Positions 30,579 through 38,704 of a DNA stretch of 64,000 nt are shown in pieces; positions within the stretch are counted from its first letter, which is position 1, and each line of letters opens with the position of its first letter. Source of the DNA: JBMYYR01 sp965243605 (lineage in GTDB: Bacteria; Bacteroidota; Bacteroidia; Flavobacteriales; CAJXXR01). Location of the stretch: positions 62,001 through 126,000 of the forward strand of contig CBDEVQ010000100.1 in NCBI GenBank assembly GCA_965243605.1, given 5' to 3'. A model generated the notes under the pieces. The model was not told the DNA's origin, searched no databases, and saw nothing but the letters and a program-made list of their open reading frames with translations. The translations under genes and the position numbers were made by a program.

Positions 30579-31564
30579 AATGACTATCCGCTTGTTTACC
30601 TAAATCATTAACTTGGTAATAATCTTAAATCTATCCTTTATATATCTTGTATTTAATTTGAAACAAAACTCGTCAAGATATTGCTTTAAATATTCTTTAG
30701 TAATGCAATGATAAATACCTAATAAATTTCTTTTTAAGTTAGAAATATTAATATGAATCCATTTTAGATTTGTGTTCCATATTTTAGGTGATATTTCTTG
30801 AATATGATTCTGTACAAACCGCTTTAAATCAACATAGCTTTTAGATTTATCCGTAAATAAAATAGCATCTGGATCGATGTGTTTATGTACGAGTTTATTA
30901 ATGGATTCTTTTTTCTCATTATCAAGGATATTCATTTTAATAAGGCCTAATCTCTTAGAGGTTTTCCCTTGAGCATCTTCTAAAATCATAGATTCATTCA
31001 TTACCGATATAGCTTGCTTCTTTTGACTCCCTTTACCTCTTTTTAATTGGGTTATAGATGTTGTTTTACTGGATATTGAAACAAATGCTTCATCCATTTC
31101 AACCATATCCTTTAATCGTTTTTGAGAGGTTAGCTTGGACATGCTTACACGTATTTTACGCATAAGTATTAAAATAGGCTCATAACGTGTATGCCCTAAT
31201 TGTCTTTGGATTTCTAGAGCTGAAAATCCCTTTTTAGTACTTGTCATAAGATGGGTAACAAGATACCAATATTGAAAGGGAAGTTTACTATTTTCCATTA
31301 TAGTTCCACTCTTTAACGTGGTTCTAAAACGACAAGATACACATTCAAACTGTTCTTTTATATCTAACCATTTATGGCTAAGACCAGAACATTTCTTGCA
31401 GACAACACCATGGCGTAAACGTAGATCACGCCAATGGAGTTTACAACTTAATTCATCTGGAAATGTAGTGTGAAACGATAGTAAATTCATCTTAATAATT
31501 TCTTACCAATTTACAGGACTTATTGGACAGTTTATGTCAATGGGTAAACTAACGGATAGTCATA
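30579..31564 (-). mobile_element. IS1595-type insertion sequence, copy 2 (986 bp)
   Basis: It has the same 986-bp length, end sequences and orientation as copy 1. Its own 8-bp target duplication TTATACAA flanks it (30571-30578 and 31565-31572), so it arrived by an independent transposition. It ends 20 bp upstream of the tetR promoter -33 element at 31592, leaving that core promoter intact. Confidence 0.9.
30600..31490 (-). CDS. IS1595-family (ISXO2-like) transposase, copy 2
   Basis: The 296-residue protein is identical to the copy 1 transposase, with the same zinc ribbon (Cys31, 34, 50, 53) and catalytic Asp133 and Asp214. The complete identity of the two proteins and the matching ends point to recent transposition. 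Confidence 0.92.
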   Translation of the reverse strand: MNLLSFHTTFPDELSCKLHWRDLRLRHGVVCKKCSGLSHKWLDIKEQFECVSCRFRTTLKSGTIMENSKLPFQYWYLVTHLMTSTKKGFSALEIQRQLGHTRYEPILILMRKIRVSMSKLTSQKRLKDMVEMDEAFVSISSKTTSITQLKRGKGSQKKQAISVMNESMILEDAQGKTSKRLGLIKMNILDNEKKESINKLVHKHIDPDAILFTDKSKSYVDLKRFVQNHIQEISPKIWNTNLKWIHINISNLKRNLLGIYHCITKEYLKQYLDEFCFKLNTRYIKDRFKIITKLMI

Positions 31565-31591
31565 TTATACAATGTATTGTTCGTGTATAAT

Positions 31592-31622
31592 TTTGCTATT
31601 CTGAAAATTATGAGTAATATTG
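31592..31622 (+). promoter_or_regulatory. tetR promoter
   Basis: TTTG (31592-31595), a 19-bp spacer, then TAATATTG (31615-31622), one base off TAnnTTTG. The TetR operator starts at the very next base, so the transcription start would lie inside the operator. Confidence 0.65.
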
Positions 31623-31638
31623 TCGAATATTTATTCGT
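31623..31638. promoter_or_regulatory. TetR operator site A (autoregulatory)
   Basis: TCGAATATTTATTCGT: half-sites TCGAATA / TATTCGT around a 2-bp centre. It abuts the tetR -7 box and ends 5 nt before the proposed GTG start. The same palindrome occurs at 32236, 42175, 42333 and 50366. Confidence 0.75.
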
Positions 31639-31643
31639 TTAAA

Positions 31644-32216
31644 GTGAGACACAAAGACAGCAACAAAGAAAATAGCATAATAGAAAAGACTTTAGAAATT
31701 GTCTATGAAACAGGAATTGCTGGCCTTAAAATGTCTATTCTTGCTAAACGCGTTGGTGTGTCTCCATCTACGCTTTATGTGTACTTTAAGACCAAAGAAG
31801 ACTTAATAAACTCAATTGCATTTAAACTTATTAATCAAATATCCGAAAGCTTAGATCATGATATTGTAGCTGCTGGATCTTTTGAATTAGCATTTAAAGC
31901 AAAATGGTTACACTTATTTAACTTTTTACTCAATAAAGAAAGAGAAGTTAATTTTTTAGACCAATGGAAGCAATCTCCATATTTTAACAAAGAGTCTTTA
32001 GGTATTCTAAAAGATAATATGAAGGTGGCAAGTAATTTATTTAAAGATGGAAAAGAAAAAGGGATCTTAAAGGATTTAGATGATAAGATTATTCATGCCG
32101 TGATGTCTGGAATTGCGAAGCAATTAATAGCACAAGTTAAAGAAGGTTTCCTCCAAATTGACAACCCGTCTATGGATAAGTATTACCAATTGGTTTGGGA
32201 TGCATTAAAGAAATAG
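31644..32216 (+). CDS. TetR/AcrR family transcriptional regulator
   Basis: A 190-residue repressor type. The N-terminal HTH (about 10-57) reads SIIEKTLEIVYETGIAGLKMSILAKRVGVSPSTLYVYFKTKEDLINSI. The C-terminal ligand domain is helical, with a TetR_C-like FELAFKAKWLHLFNFLLN segment. The frame is open to a TTG at 31620, but that codon lies upstream of the predicted transcription start. The GTG at 31644 just after the operator is therefore the better start. It is followed by DoxX and an RND pump, a common repressor-pump arrangement. It probably binds the TCGAATA-N2-TATTCGA palindromes found across the next 19 kb. Confidence 0.87.
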   Translation: MRHKDSNKENSIIEKTLEIVYETGIAGLKMSILAKRVGVSPSTLYVYFKTKEDLINSIAFKLINQISESLDHDIVAAGSFELAFKAKWLHLFNFLLNKEREVNFLDQWKQSPYFNKESLGILKDNMKVASNLFKDGKEKGILKDLDDKIIHAVMSGIAKQLIAQVKEGFLQIDNPSMDKYYQLVWDALKK

Positions 32217-32230
32217 ATTTTTTTTTGACT

Positions 32231-32256
32231 AATAATCGAATATATATTCGATTATT
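32231..32256. promoter_or_regulatory. TetR operator site B (26-bp perfect palindrome)
   Basis: The core TCGAATATATATTCGA (32236-32251) is extended by AATAA/TTATT arms to a perfect 26-bp dyad. It lies 15-40 bp after the tetR stop and about 130 bp before doxX. Confidence 0.75.
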
Positions 32257-32271
32257 AAATATGAAATTGAA

Positions 32272-32296
32272 ATCAACATCAACATCAACATCAACA
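32272..32296 (+). repeat. ATCAAC hexamer repeat, four copies
   Basis: Four tandem ATCAAC units. They fall in a 12-codon open frame (32261-32299, MKLKSTSTSTST) directly after operator B. Whether this peptide is made is unknown. Confidence 0.6.
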
Positions 32297-32382
32297 TAAG
32301 TAAAGCGCATATTACATGGACTATATTAATATATGTTTTTGGAAAATGCGAAATGTTTAATCTAACCTAAAATACCAGCACA

Positions 32383-32781
32383 ATGAACAAAAACATAGAT
32401 TTAGGATTATTAATCCTTCGTATTGCAATTGGAACATTAATGTTATTGCACGGTTTAGCGAAATTCAATGGACTTTCATTTATAGAAGGACTACTAACTA
32501 ACAATGGGTTACCAAGTGTTTTGGCTTATGGCGTTTATATAACAGAAATAATAGCTCCCTTGCTCATCATCCTTGGATACCGAACTCGATTAGCTTCATC
32601 TATTTATGCTTTTGGAGTTTTGTTTGCCATGTTTCTAGTGCATTCAGCTGATATAATTTCTCTTAATAACCATGGAGGTTGGGGCGTTGAATTACTGGGG
32701 TTGTATCTGTTTGGAAGTATAACATTATTCTTTACGGGGAGTGGAGAGTTTGCTGTTTCTTCTTCACATAAATGGGATTAA
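32383..32781 (+). CDS. DoxX family membrane protein
   Basis: A 132-residue protein with four hydrophobic helices. It starts NIDLGLLILRIAIGTLMLLHGLAKF, the typical DoxX opening, followed by ITEIIAPLLIILGYRTRLAS. DoxX-like inner membrane proteins are linked to redox stress and quinone pools in several bacteria, but the reaction is not settled. Operator B lies 130 bp upstream, and the RND pump genes follow after 170 bp. No separate promoter with both consensus boxes is evident for the pump. Confidence 0.87.
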   Translation: MNKNIDLGLLILRIAIGTLMLLHGLAKFNGLSFIEGLLTNNGLPSVLAYGVYITEIIAPLLIILGYRTRLASSIYAFGVLFAMFLVHSADIISLNNHGGWGVELLGLYLFGSITLFFTGSGEFAVSSSHKWD

Positions 32782-32953
32782 CTCTGTAGTTTTTTTTGAA
32801 AAACGGTCAAAATAATTCGTTGGCGACATGCTATTATTATCAAAAGCCATTAATGAATTATTAAAAACACAAGAGATAAAAAAGACATAGATTTTCAATA
32901 AGTGGTCATTAAAGTATTGTAAACACCTCTTTTGATTTCAAATTATCATAAGT

Positions 32954-34084
32954 ATGAGAAAAATAATAATTGTGGTGGTAGGAATTGCACTATTAATGGG
33001 AGCTAACCTATTGTCTAACCACCTTAGCGATAGTAAAAAAATACCGACACAGAAATTAGAAAAAATTGTGAAAACGGTATTTGTTACTGAAGTCGAGAAC
33101 AAAAATATTCCAATTACTATTATTGCGAATGGAAACTTAGTTGCAAAACATAAATTGGAGTTATTTACTGAAGTGCAAGGTATACTTGAATCTTCGGGTA
33201 AAGATTTTCGTGCTGGAATACATTTTAATAAAGGGCAATCCATACTTAAAATTAATAGAGATGAATTTTATGCATCTTTATTATCTCAAAGAAGCACATT
33301 GGAAAACCTGATTGCTTCAATAATTCCAGATATTAAATTAGATCATTCAAAATCTTTTGAAAAATGGGACTCCTATCTTCAAGATTTTGATATTGATAAG
33401 ATAACACCAGAACTTCCTGAGCCAATGTCTGGTCAAGAGAAGTTATTTGTTTCTGCTAAAAATATATACACAACCTATTATACGATCAAAAACCTAGAAC
33501 AACGTTTAGGGAAGTATGATATTAAAGCACCATTTAATGGTGTAGTTACCGAAGCCAATGTTAACAACGGAACTTTAGTTCGTTCTGGACAAAAATTAGG
33601 TGAATTTATTAATACTGCAATTTTTGAGGTTGAATTATCGGTAAATGCAGAATACGCCTATTCAATAGAGAAAGGGCATTCGGTAAAACTTCAAAATTTG
33701 AATAAGACTAAGTCTTGGTTAGGTAAAGTGGCTAGAATTAATGGAAAAGTAGACCGTGATTCTCAAACTGTACAAGTCTATGTAGAGGTAAAAGGTAAAA
33801 CACTTAAAGAAGGAATGTATTTAGAAGCTGAAATATCTTCTAAAGGTGAACCAAATGCCATTGAAATAGATCGAAAATTATTGGTAGAAAATAAAGCGGT
33901 TTATACGGTGGTTGAAAATCAATTAAAATTAGTGGAAATACAACCTGTACATTTTAATCAAAGTACGGTGGTTGTTATTGGCTTAAATAATGGCTCTCAA
34001 TTAATCTCAAGACCAATTCCTGGAGCGTATGAAGGAATGCCTGTCAATATTTTTTCTACACAAAATAACAAGAAAATAGAATAG
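32954..34084 (+). CDS. RND efflux pump periplasmic adaptor subunit
   Basis: A 376-residue membrane fusion protein. It has an N-terminal signal/anchor helix (IIIVVVGIALLMGANLL) and a lipoyl/biotinyl-like half (KHKLELFTEVQGILESSGKDFRAGIHFNKGQSILKI). A helical hairpin comes next, then the returning half KYDIKAPFNGVVTEANVNNGTLVRSGQKLGEFI, and beta-barrel and membrane-proximal domains complete it. It bridges the inner membrane pump and the TolC channel. The RND permease starts 3 nt after its stop codon. Confidence 0.92.
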   Translation: MRKIIIVVVGIALLMGANLLSNHLSDSKKIPTQKLEKIVKTVFVTEVENKNIPITIIANGNLVAKHKLELFTEVQGILESSGKDFRAGIHFNKGQSILKINRDEFYASLLSQRSTLENLIASIIPDIKLDHSKSFEKWDSYLQDFDIDKITPELPEPMSGQEKLFVSAKNIYTTYYTIKNLEQRLGKYDIKAPFNGVVTEANVNNGTLVRSGQKLGEFINTAIFEVELSVNAEYAYSIEKGHSVKLQNLNKTKSWLGKVARINGKVDRDSQTVQVYVEVKGKTLKEGMYLEAEISSKGEPNAIEIDRKLLVENKAVYTVVENQLKLVEIQPVHFNQSTVVVIGLNNGSQLISRPIPGAYEGMPVNIFSTQNNKKIE

Positions 34085-34087
34085 GAT

Positions 34088-37000
34088 ATGAAAAATATTA
34101 TTGCCTATTTCATTAAATACCCAGTAACCGTAAATATCATAATCATTGCTTTTGTGTTATTAGGAATTTTAGGGTATTCTAATTTAAAGTCTTCATTTTT
34201 TCCATTATCAGAATCTAACTTAATTTCGGTTACTGTTACTTATCCTGGAGCATCCCCTCAAGAAATAGAGGAAGGTGTTGTTTTAAAAATTGAAGATAAT
34301 TTAAAAGGGTTAATTGGTGTAGATCGAGTAACGTCTACATCTTCGGAAAATGCCGCTACTATAACTGTGGAAACCTTAAGAGAATATGACATTAATATCA
34401 TATTAACTGAGGTTAAAAATGCCATAGATAAGGTTCCTAATTTTCCTGTAGGTATGGAACCTGCAGTTGTTGCAAAGGTAGAAAACGTTGCAGAAACAGT
34501 TAGTTTTGTTGTTACAGGAGAAAATATCAATTTAAAATCTCTAAAACAAATTACTAGAGGAATTGAAAGTGATTTAAGGAGAATAGATGGAATTTCTCAA
34601 ATTGCAATTTCTGGATATCCAGATGAAGAAATAGAAATTGCAGTTAAAGAGAACGATTTATTAGCCTATAATATTTCTTTTCAAGAAGTAGCTCTAGCCG
34701 TATCTACTGCCAATATAATTACAACAGGTGGGTCTATTAAAACCAATGCGGAGGAATATTTAATTCGAGCAAATAATCGGTTTTACTATGGAGATGAATT
34801 AGATAATTTAATTGTAAAAGCAGAGGCATCAGGTCGAATAATAAGACTTAAAGATATTGCTCAAGTCACAGATCGATGGAATGAAAATCCAAATAAAATC
34901 TATTATAACGGGAATTTAGCGGTTCGAGTACAAGTAAGTAATACAAACAATGAGGATTTACTGACTTCGGCTCATAAAATTAACGAATACATTGATCTTT
35001 TTAATCAACAACATGATAATGTTGTCATCGAAATTACTAGAGATTCATCTATTACATTAAATCAAAGAACAGAACTTTTATTTAAAAATGCATGGCAAGG
35101 TATGTTGTTGGTTATGTTGTTTTTATCATTGTTTTTACGACCAAGGTTGGCGTTTTGGGTGGCCGCTGGATTACCAATTGCATTTTTTGGAATGTTTATG
35201 CTTGCGAGCTATTTTAATGTAACGATTAATGTTTTATCTCTGTTTGGGATGATCATTGTTATCGGAATATTAGTGGATGATGGTATCGTAATTTCTGAAA
35301 ATATTTATCATCATTATGAAATGGGTAAAAACCCAATTCGTGCTGCAATAGATGGTACAATGGAAGTTATTCCTCCAATTATTTCTGCAATAACAACTAC
35401 AATTCTCGCCTTTTCATTATTCTTCTTTTTAGATGGAAATATTGGAACATTTTTTACTGAAGTTGCGATTATAGTCTCCATTACATTATTCATATCTCTT
35501 ATTGAAGCTTTAATTATTTTGCCTGCTCATGTTGCCCATTCTAAAGCACTTGATAGAAATCAAAAATTATACGCTTTCAACAGGTATGCAGAACAATTTA
35601 TGGATTTTATGCGCGATAGATTATACGCCCCTTTATTAAGGTTTTTGTTGGGTAATAAGTTCTTTGGATTAGTCATACCAGTAGCATTATTATTAATTAC
35701 TATTGGGGCATTTCAAGGTGGTATTATTAGAGGGGCGTTTTTCCCTTCTATAGCAAGTGATCGTGTGGCTATTAATTTAACGATGCCTCAAGGTACCAAT
35801 GAAGAAATAACAGATCGTATTATTTCTGAGGTAGAAGAAAAGGTTTGGATAATAGAAAAAGAATTTACGGAAGCTTATGGGGTTGATAGTCAATCTGTCG
35901 TGAGTAATGTTATTAAAAGAATAGGTCCAGGGTCATCAAGAGCTTCATTGAGTATCAATTTACAACCAGGAGAACTTCGTAGCTTCAGTTCAAGGGAAAT
36001 ATCTAATGCTATAAGAGACCGAGTTGGTTCTGTGTATGGTGTAGAATCTTTAACGTTTGGTTCTGGAGGGAATTTTGGAGGAAGTCCGGTTTCAGTGTCT
36101 TTATTAAGTAATAATATCACACAATTAAAGGCTGCAAAAAGTGAGTTGAAGTTAGAATTGTTAAAAAACCAGGAGTTAAAAGACATTACGGATAATGATC
36201 CACAAGGAATTAAAGAAGTTAGAATAAAACTTAAGGATAATGCATACTTATTAGGTTTAACATTAAATCAAGTTATGCAACAGGTCCGAAGTGGTTTCTT
36301 TGGTCTACAGGTACAGCGTTTCCAGCGTGGACAAGATGAAATTAGAGTTTGGGTACGCTATGATAAAAAGGAGCGATCGTCTATTAAGAATTTAGATGAT
36401 ATGCGAATTAATACAAGTTCTGGAGTGAAAATTCCATTGTCTGAAATTGCAACTTATACAGTAGAGCGAGGAGAGGTTTCTATAAATCATTTAGAGGGAC
36501 GACGTGAAATAAAAGTTGAAGCCGATTTAAAAGATGCACAAGCTAGTGCAACAGATATATTACAAGATATTAGAACTAGGATTATGCCAGAAATAATGGC
36601 AAGACACCCCGAGGTAACAACCTTGTATGAAGGGCAAAATAGAGAAGCTTCTAAAGTGACAAGTTCTATAAGTGTTGCTGGACCCATTATTCTTCTTTTA
36701 ATCTATATCGTTATTGTATTTACATTTCGTTCTTATGGTCAGCCTTTAATGTTATTAATAATGGTACCATTTAGTTTAATAGGAGTGGCTTGGGGGCATT
36801 GGTTTCATGGTTTTGCTGTAAACGTATTATCTATGTTAGGTATTATTGCATTAATCGGAATTATGGTAAATGATGGCCTAGTACTCATCAGTAAATTTAA
36901 TGCGTTCTTGAAAGAAGGATTGAAGTTTGAAGACGCATTATATTCAGCTGGTAAATCAAGGTTTAGAGCCATCTTTTTAACAACAATAACCACAGTTGCC

Positions 37001-37246
37001 GGGTTAGCGCCGCTTATTTTTGAAAAAAGTATGCAAGCACAATTCTTAATCCCAATGGCTATCTCTATTGCTTATGGAATTATTATAGCCACTTTATTAA
37101 CCCTATTTACATTACCAATTTTACTGTCTTTATCTAATTATTTAAAGGTATATACCAAATGGTTATGGACGGGAAAAAAACCAAGTAGAGAAGAGGTAGA
37201 ACGTGCTATTAAAGAAATGGCTACAAATCATGATGAGTTAAATTAA
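34088..37246 (+). CDS. RND efflux pump inner membrane transporter
   Basis: A 1052-residue AcrB-type proton antiporter. One helix at the N-terminus (FIKYPVTVNIIIIAFVLLGILGY) is followed by a porter domain, six helices around 335-545, a second porter domain and six more helices from about 860. The TM4 proton-relay region reads GILVDDGIVISENIYHH, and the TM10 equivalent is GIMVNDGLVLISKFN. It expels hydrophobic or amphiphilic compounds through the TolC channel. It sits between its adaptor and TolC genes in one operon. The substrates are unknown; the neighbouring TetR gene suggests induction by the exported compound. Confidence 0.95.
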   Translation: MKNIIAYFIKYPVTVNIIIIAFVLLGILGYSNLKSSFFPLSESNLISVTVTYPGASPQEIEEGVVLKIEDNLKGLIGVDRVTSTSSENAATITVETLREYDINIILTEVKNAIDKVPNFPVGMEPAVVAKVENVAETVSFVVTGENINLKSLKQITRGIESDLRRIDGISQIAISGYPDEEIEIAVKENDLLAYNISFQEVALAVSTANIITTGGSIKTNAEEYLIRANNRFYYGDELDNLIVKAEASGRIIRLKDIAQVTDRWNENPNKIYYNGNLAVRVQVSNTNNEDLLTSAHKINEYIDLFNQQHDNVVIEITRDSSITLNQRTELLFKNAWQGMLLVMLFLSLFLRPRLAFWVAAGLPIAFFGMFMLASYFNVTINVLSLFGMIIVIGILVDDGIVISENIYHHYEMGKNPIRAAIDGTMEVIPPIISAITTTILAFSLFFFLDGNIGTFFTEVAIIVSITLFISLIEALIILPAHVAHSKALDRNQKLYAFNRYAEQFMDFMRDRLYAPLLRFLLGNKFFGLVIPVALLLITIGAFQGGIIRGAFFPSIASDRVAINLTMPQGTNEEITDRIISEVEEKVWIIEKEFTEAYGVDSQSVVSNVIKRIGPGSSRASLSINLQPGELRSFSSREISNAIRDRVGSVYGVESLTFGSGGNFGGSPVSVSLLSNNITQLKAAKSELKLELLKNQELKDITDNDPQGIKEVRIKLKDNAYLLGLTLNQVMQQVRSGFFGLQVQRFQRGQDEIRVWVRYDKKERSSIKNLDDMRINTSSGVKIPLSEIATYTVERGEVSINHLEGRREIKVEADLKDAQASATDILQDIRTRIMPEIMARHPEVTTLYEGQNREASKVTSSISVAGPIILLLIYIVIVFTFRSYGQPLMLLIMVPFSLIGVAWGHWFHGFAVNVLSMLGIIALIGIMVNDGLVLISKFNAFLKEGLKFEDALYSAGKSRFRAIFLTTITTVAGLAPLIFEKSMQAQFLIPMAISIAYGIIIATLLTLFTLPILLSLSNYLKVYTKWLWTGKKPSREEVERAIKEMATNHDELN

Positions 37247-37256
37247 AACTGTAAAA

Positions 37257-38564
37257 ATGAAAACACTACTTTTTATTAGTTTAGGATTTTGCATTGTATT
37301 AAATGTATTTTCTCAAGATATTCTTACTATAGAAGATGCTATATCAGCTACATTGAAAAACAATTATGATATACAATTGTCTAAGAACAATGTATTGGTA
37401 GCTGAAAATAATAAAAGTATATATAATAGTGGGTATTTGCCGTCAATAGAAGGAACATCAAATGTCCAATTTAGCAATAATGATGCTGAGACTACCTTTG
37501 AGGATGGTTCGTTAAATTCAATTTCTGGTGCCGAATCAAGAAGTTATGGGGCCTCTATTGGATTTAATTACACCATTTTTAATGGACTGAACCGATTACA
37601 TGCATTTAATAGACTTAAAGAGCAGTTTAATTTAACGGAATTACAAGCCAGAGAGGTTATTGAAGAAACCATAATAAGCCTATCAGAAGCGTATTATGAA
37701 GTAGCAAGATTAACTGAAAATGTGGTCACTCAAGAAGAAATATTAAACGTGTCTAAGCAACGATTAACACGTGTTAAATATAATGTTGAGTATGGACAAG
37801 GGACAAGGCTAGATGTCTTAAATGCAGAAGTAGATGTCAACAACGATAGTATTTCTTATTTGGACATAAAAAGGCAGTTAACAAATGCGAAAAGAGATTT
37901 GAATGTTGTTTTAGGTAAAAATGTTAATGCCACATTAAAAATTGATACCACAGTTACCTATGCGATTAATTTAAAACTAGAAGCGTTAATTAATCAAGTA
38001 AAAACACATAATGTAACCCTCCTTCAATTTAAGAAAAATATTGAGTTGAGTCAATATGATCTTAAAATTAACAAATCAAGTTGGTTACCTACAATTGGGG
38101 TAAATGGTACTTACGATTGGACAAGTAGTAATAACGACGCAACAAGTCCTTTTAGTCCAGTTAAATCTACTCGAAATGGTTTTAATGCTGGCTTAAATTT
38201 ATCCTGGAATATTTTTGATGGAGGTAGAAACATTATTAATGTACAGAACGCAAAAATAGCCATAGATAACCAAAATATACTGATTGAACAATTAGAAGAT
38301 GCTTTAGATAGAGACATTAATAATGCTTGGGAAACATACCAAAATACAATGTTTACCTTAAAAGTACAACAGTCAAATGTATCTACCAATAAGCATAATT
38401 TCGAACGTACATCACAACAGTATAAACTAGGGCAAGTAACATCAATTGATTTTCGTCAAGCACAAGTAAACTTAAGCAATGCGGAATTAAACTTAAGTCA
38501 AGCTAAATATAACCTGAAAAACCATGAGTTAAGATTATTACAGTTAGCAGGAATGTTATTGTAA
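37257..38564 (+). CDS. TolC family outer membrane channel
   Basis: A 435-residue outer membrane efflux protein with a signal peptide cut near FSQD (about residue 20). Two internally related halves start around residues 25 and 240. Long coiled-coil helices carry YEVARLTENVVTQEEILNVSKQRLTRVKYNVEYGQGTRLDVLNAEVDVN and the matching TSQQYKLGQVTSIDFRQAQVNLSNAELNLSQAKYNL. It completes the tripartite pump; its start is 10 nt after the RND stop. Confidence 0.93.
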   Translation: MKTLLFISLGFCIVLNVFSQDILTIEDAISATLKNNYDIQLSKNNVLVAENNKSIYNSGYLPSIEGTSNVQFSNNDAETTFEDGSLNSISGAESRSYGASIGFNYTIFNGLNRLHAFNRLKEQFNLTELQAREVIEETIISLSEAYYEVARLTENVVTQEEILNVSKQRLTRVKYNVEYGQGTRLDVLNAEVDVNNDSISYLDIKRQLTNAKRDLNVVLGKNVNATLKIDTTVTYAINLKLEALINQVKTHNVTLLQFKKNIELSQYDLKINKSSWLPTIGVNGTYDWTSSNNDATSPFSPVKSTRNGFNAGLNLSWNIFDGGRNIINVQNAKIAIDNQNILIEQLEDALDRDINNAWETYQNTMFTLKVQQSNVSTNKHNFERTSQQYKLGQVTSIDFRQAQVNLSNAELNLSQAKYNLKNHELRLLQLAGMLL

Positions 38565-38704
38565 TATTTTAATGCGGAGTATATAGTCATTGGAAAAATG
38601 ATTTGTTTGCTGTCTTTTATATTATTCTAGAATATCAAATATAGAGGCTGGCATTTAAAAAGTAGTTTGAATAATTTGTTTAACTATTAAAAACGATCGA
38701 GGAA

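Noticed and set aside
18546..31572. The two IS copies as ends of a composite transposon.
   Set aside because: Each copy has its own different 8-bp target duplication, so the block did not move as one unit.
32261..32299. 12-codon frame MKLKSTSTSTST as a real peptide gene.
   Set aside because: It consists mainly of a hexamer repeat and has no other support; kept only as a repeat.
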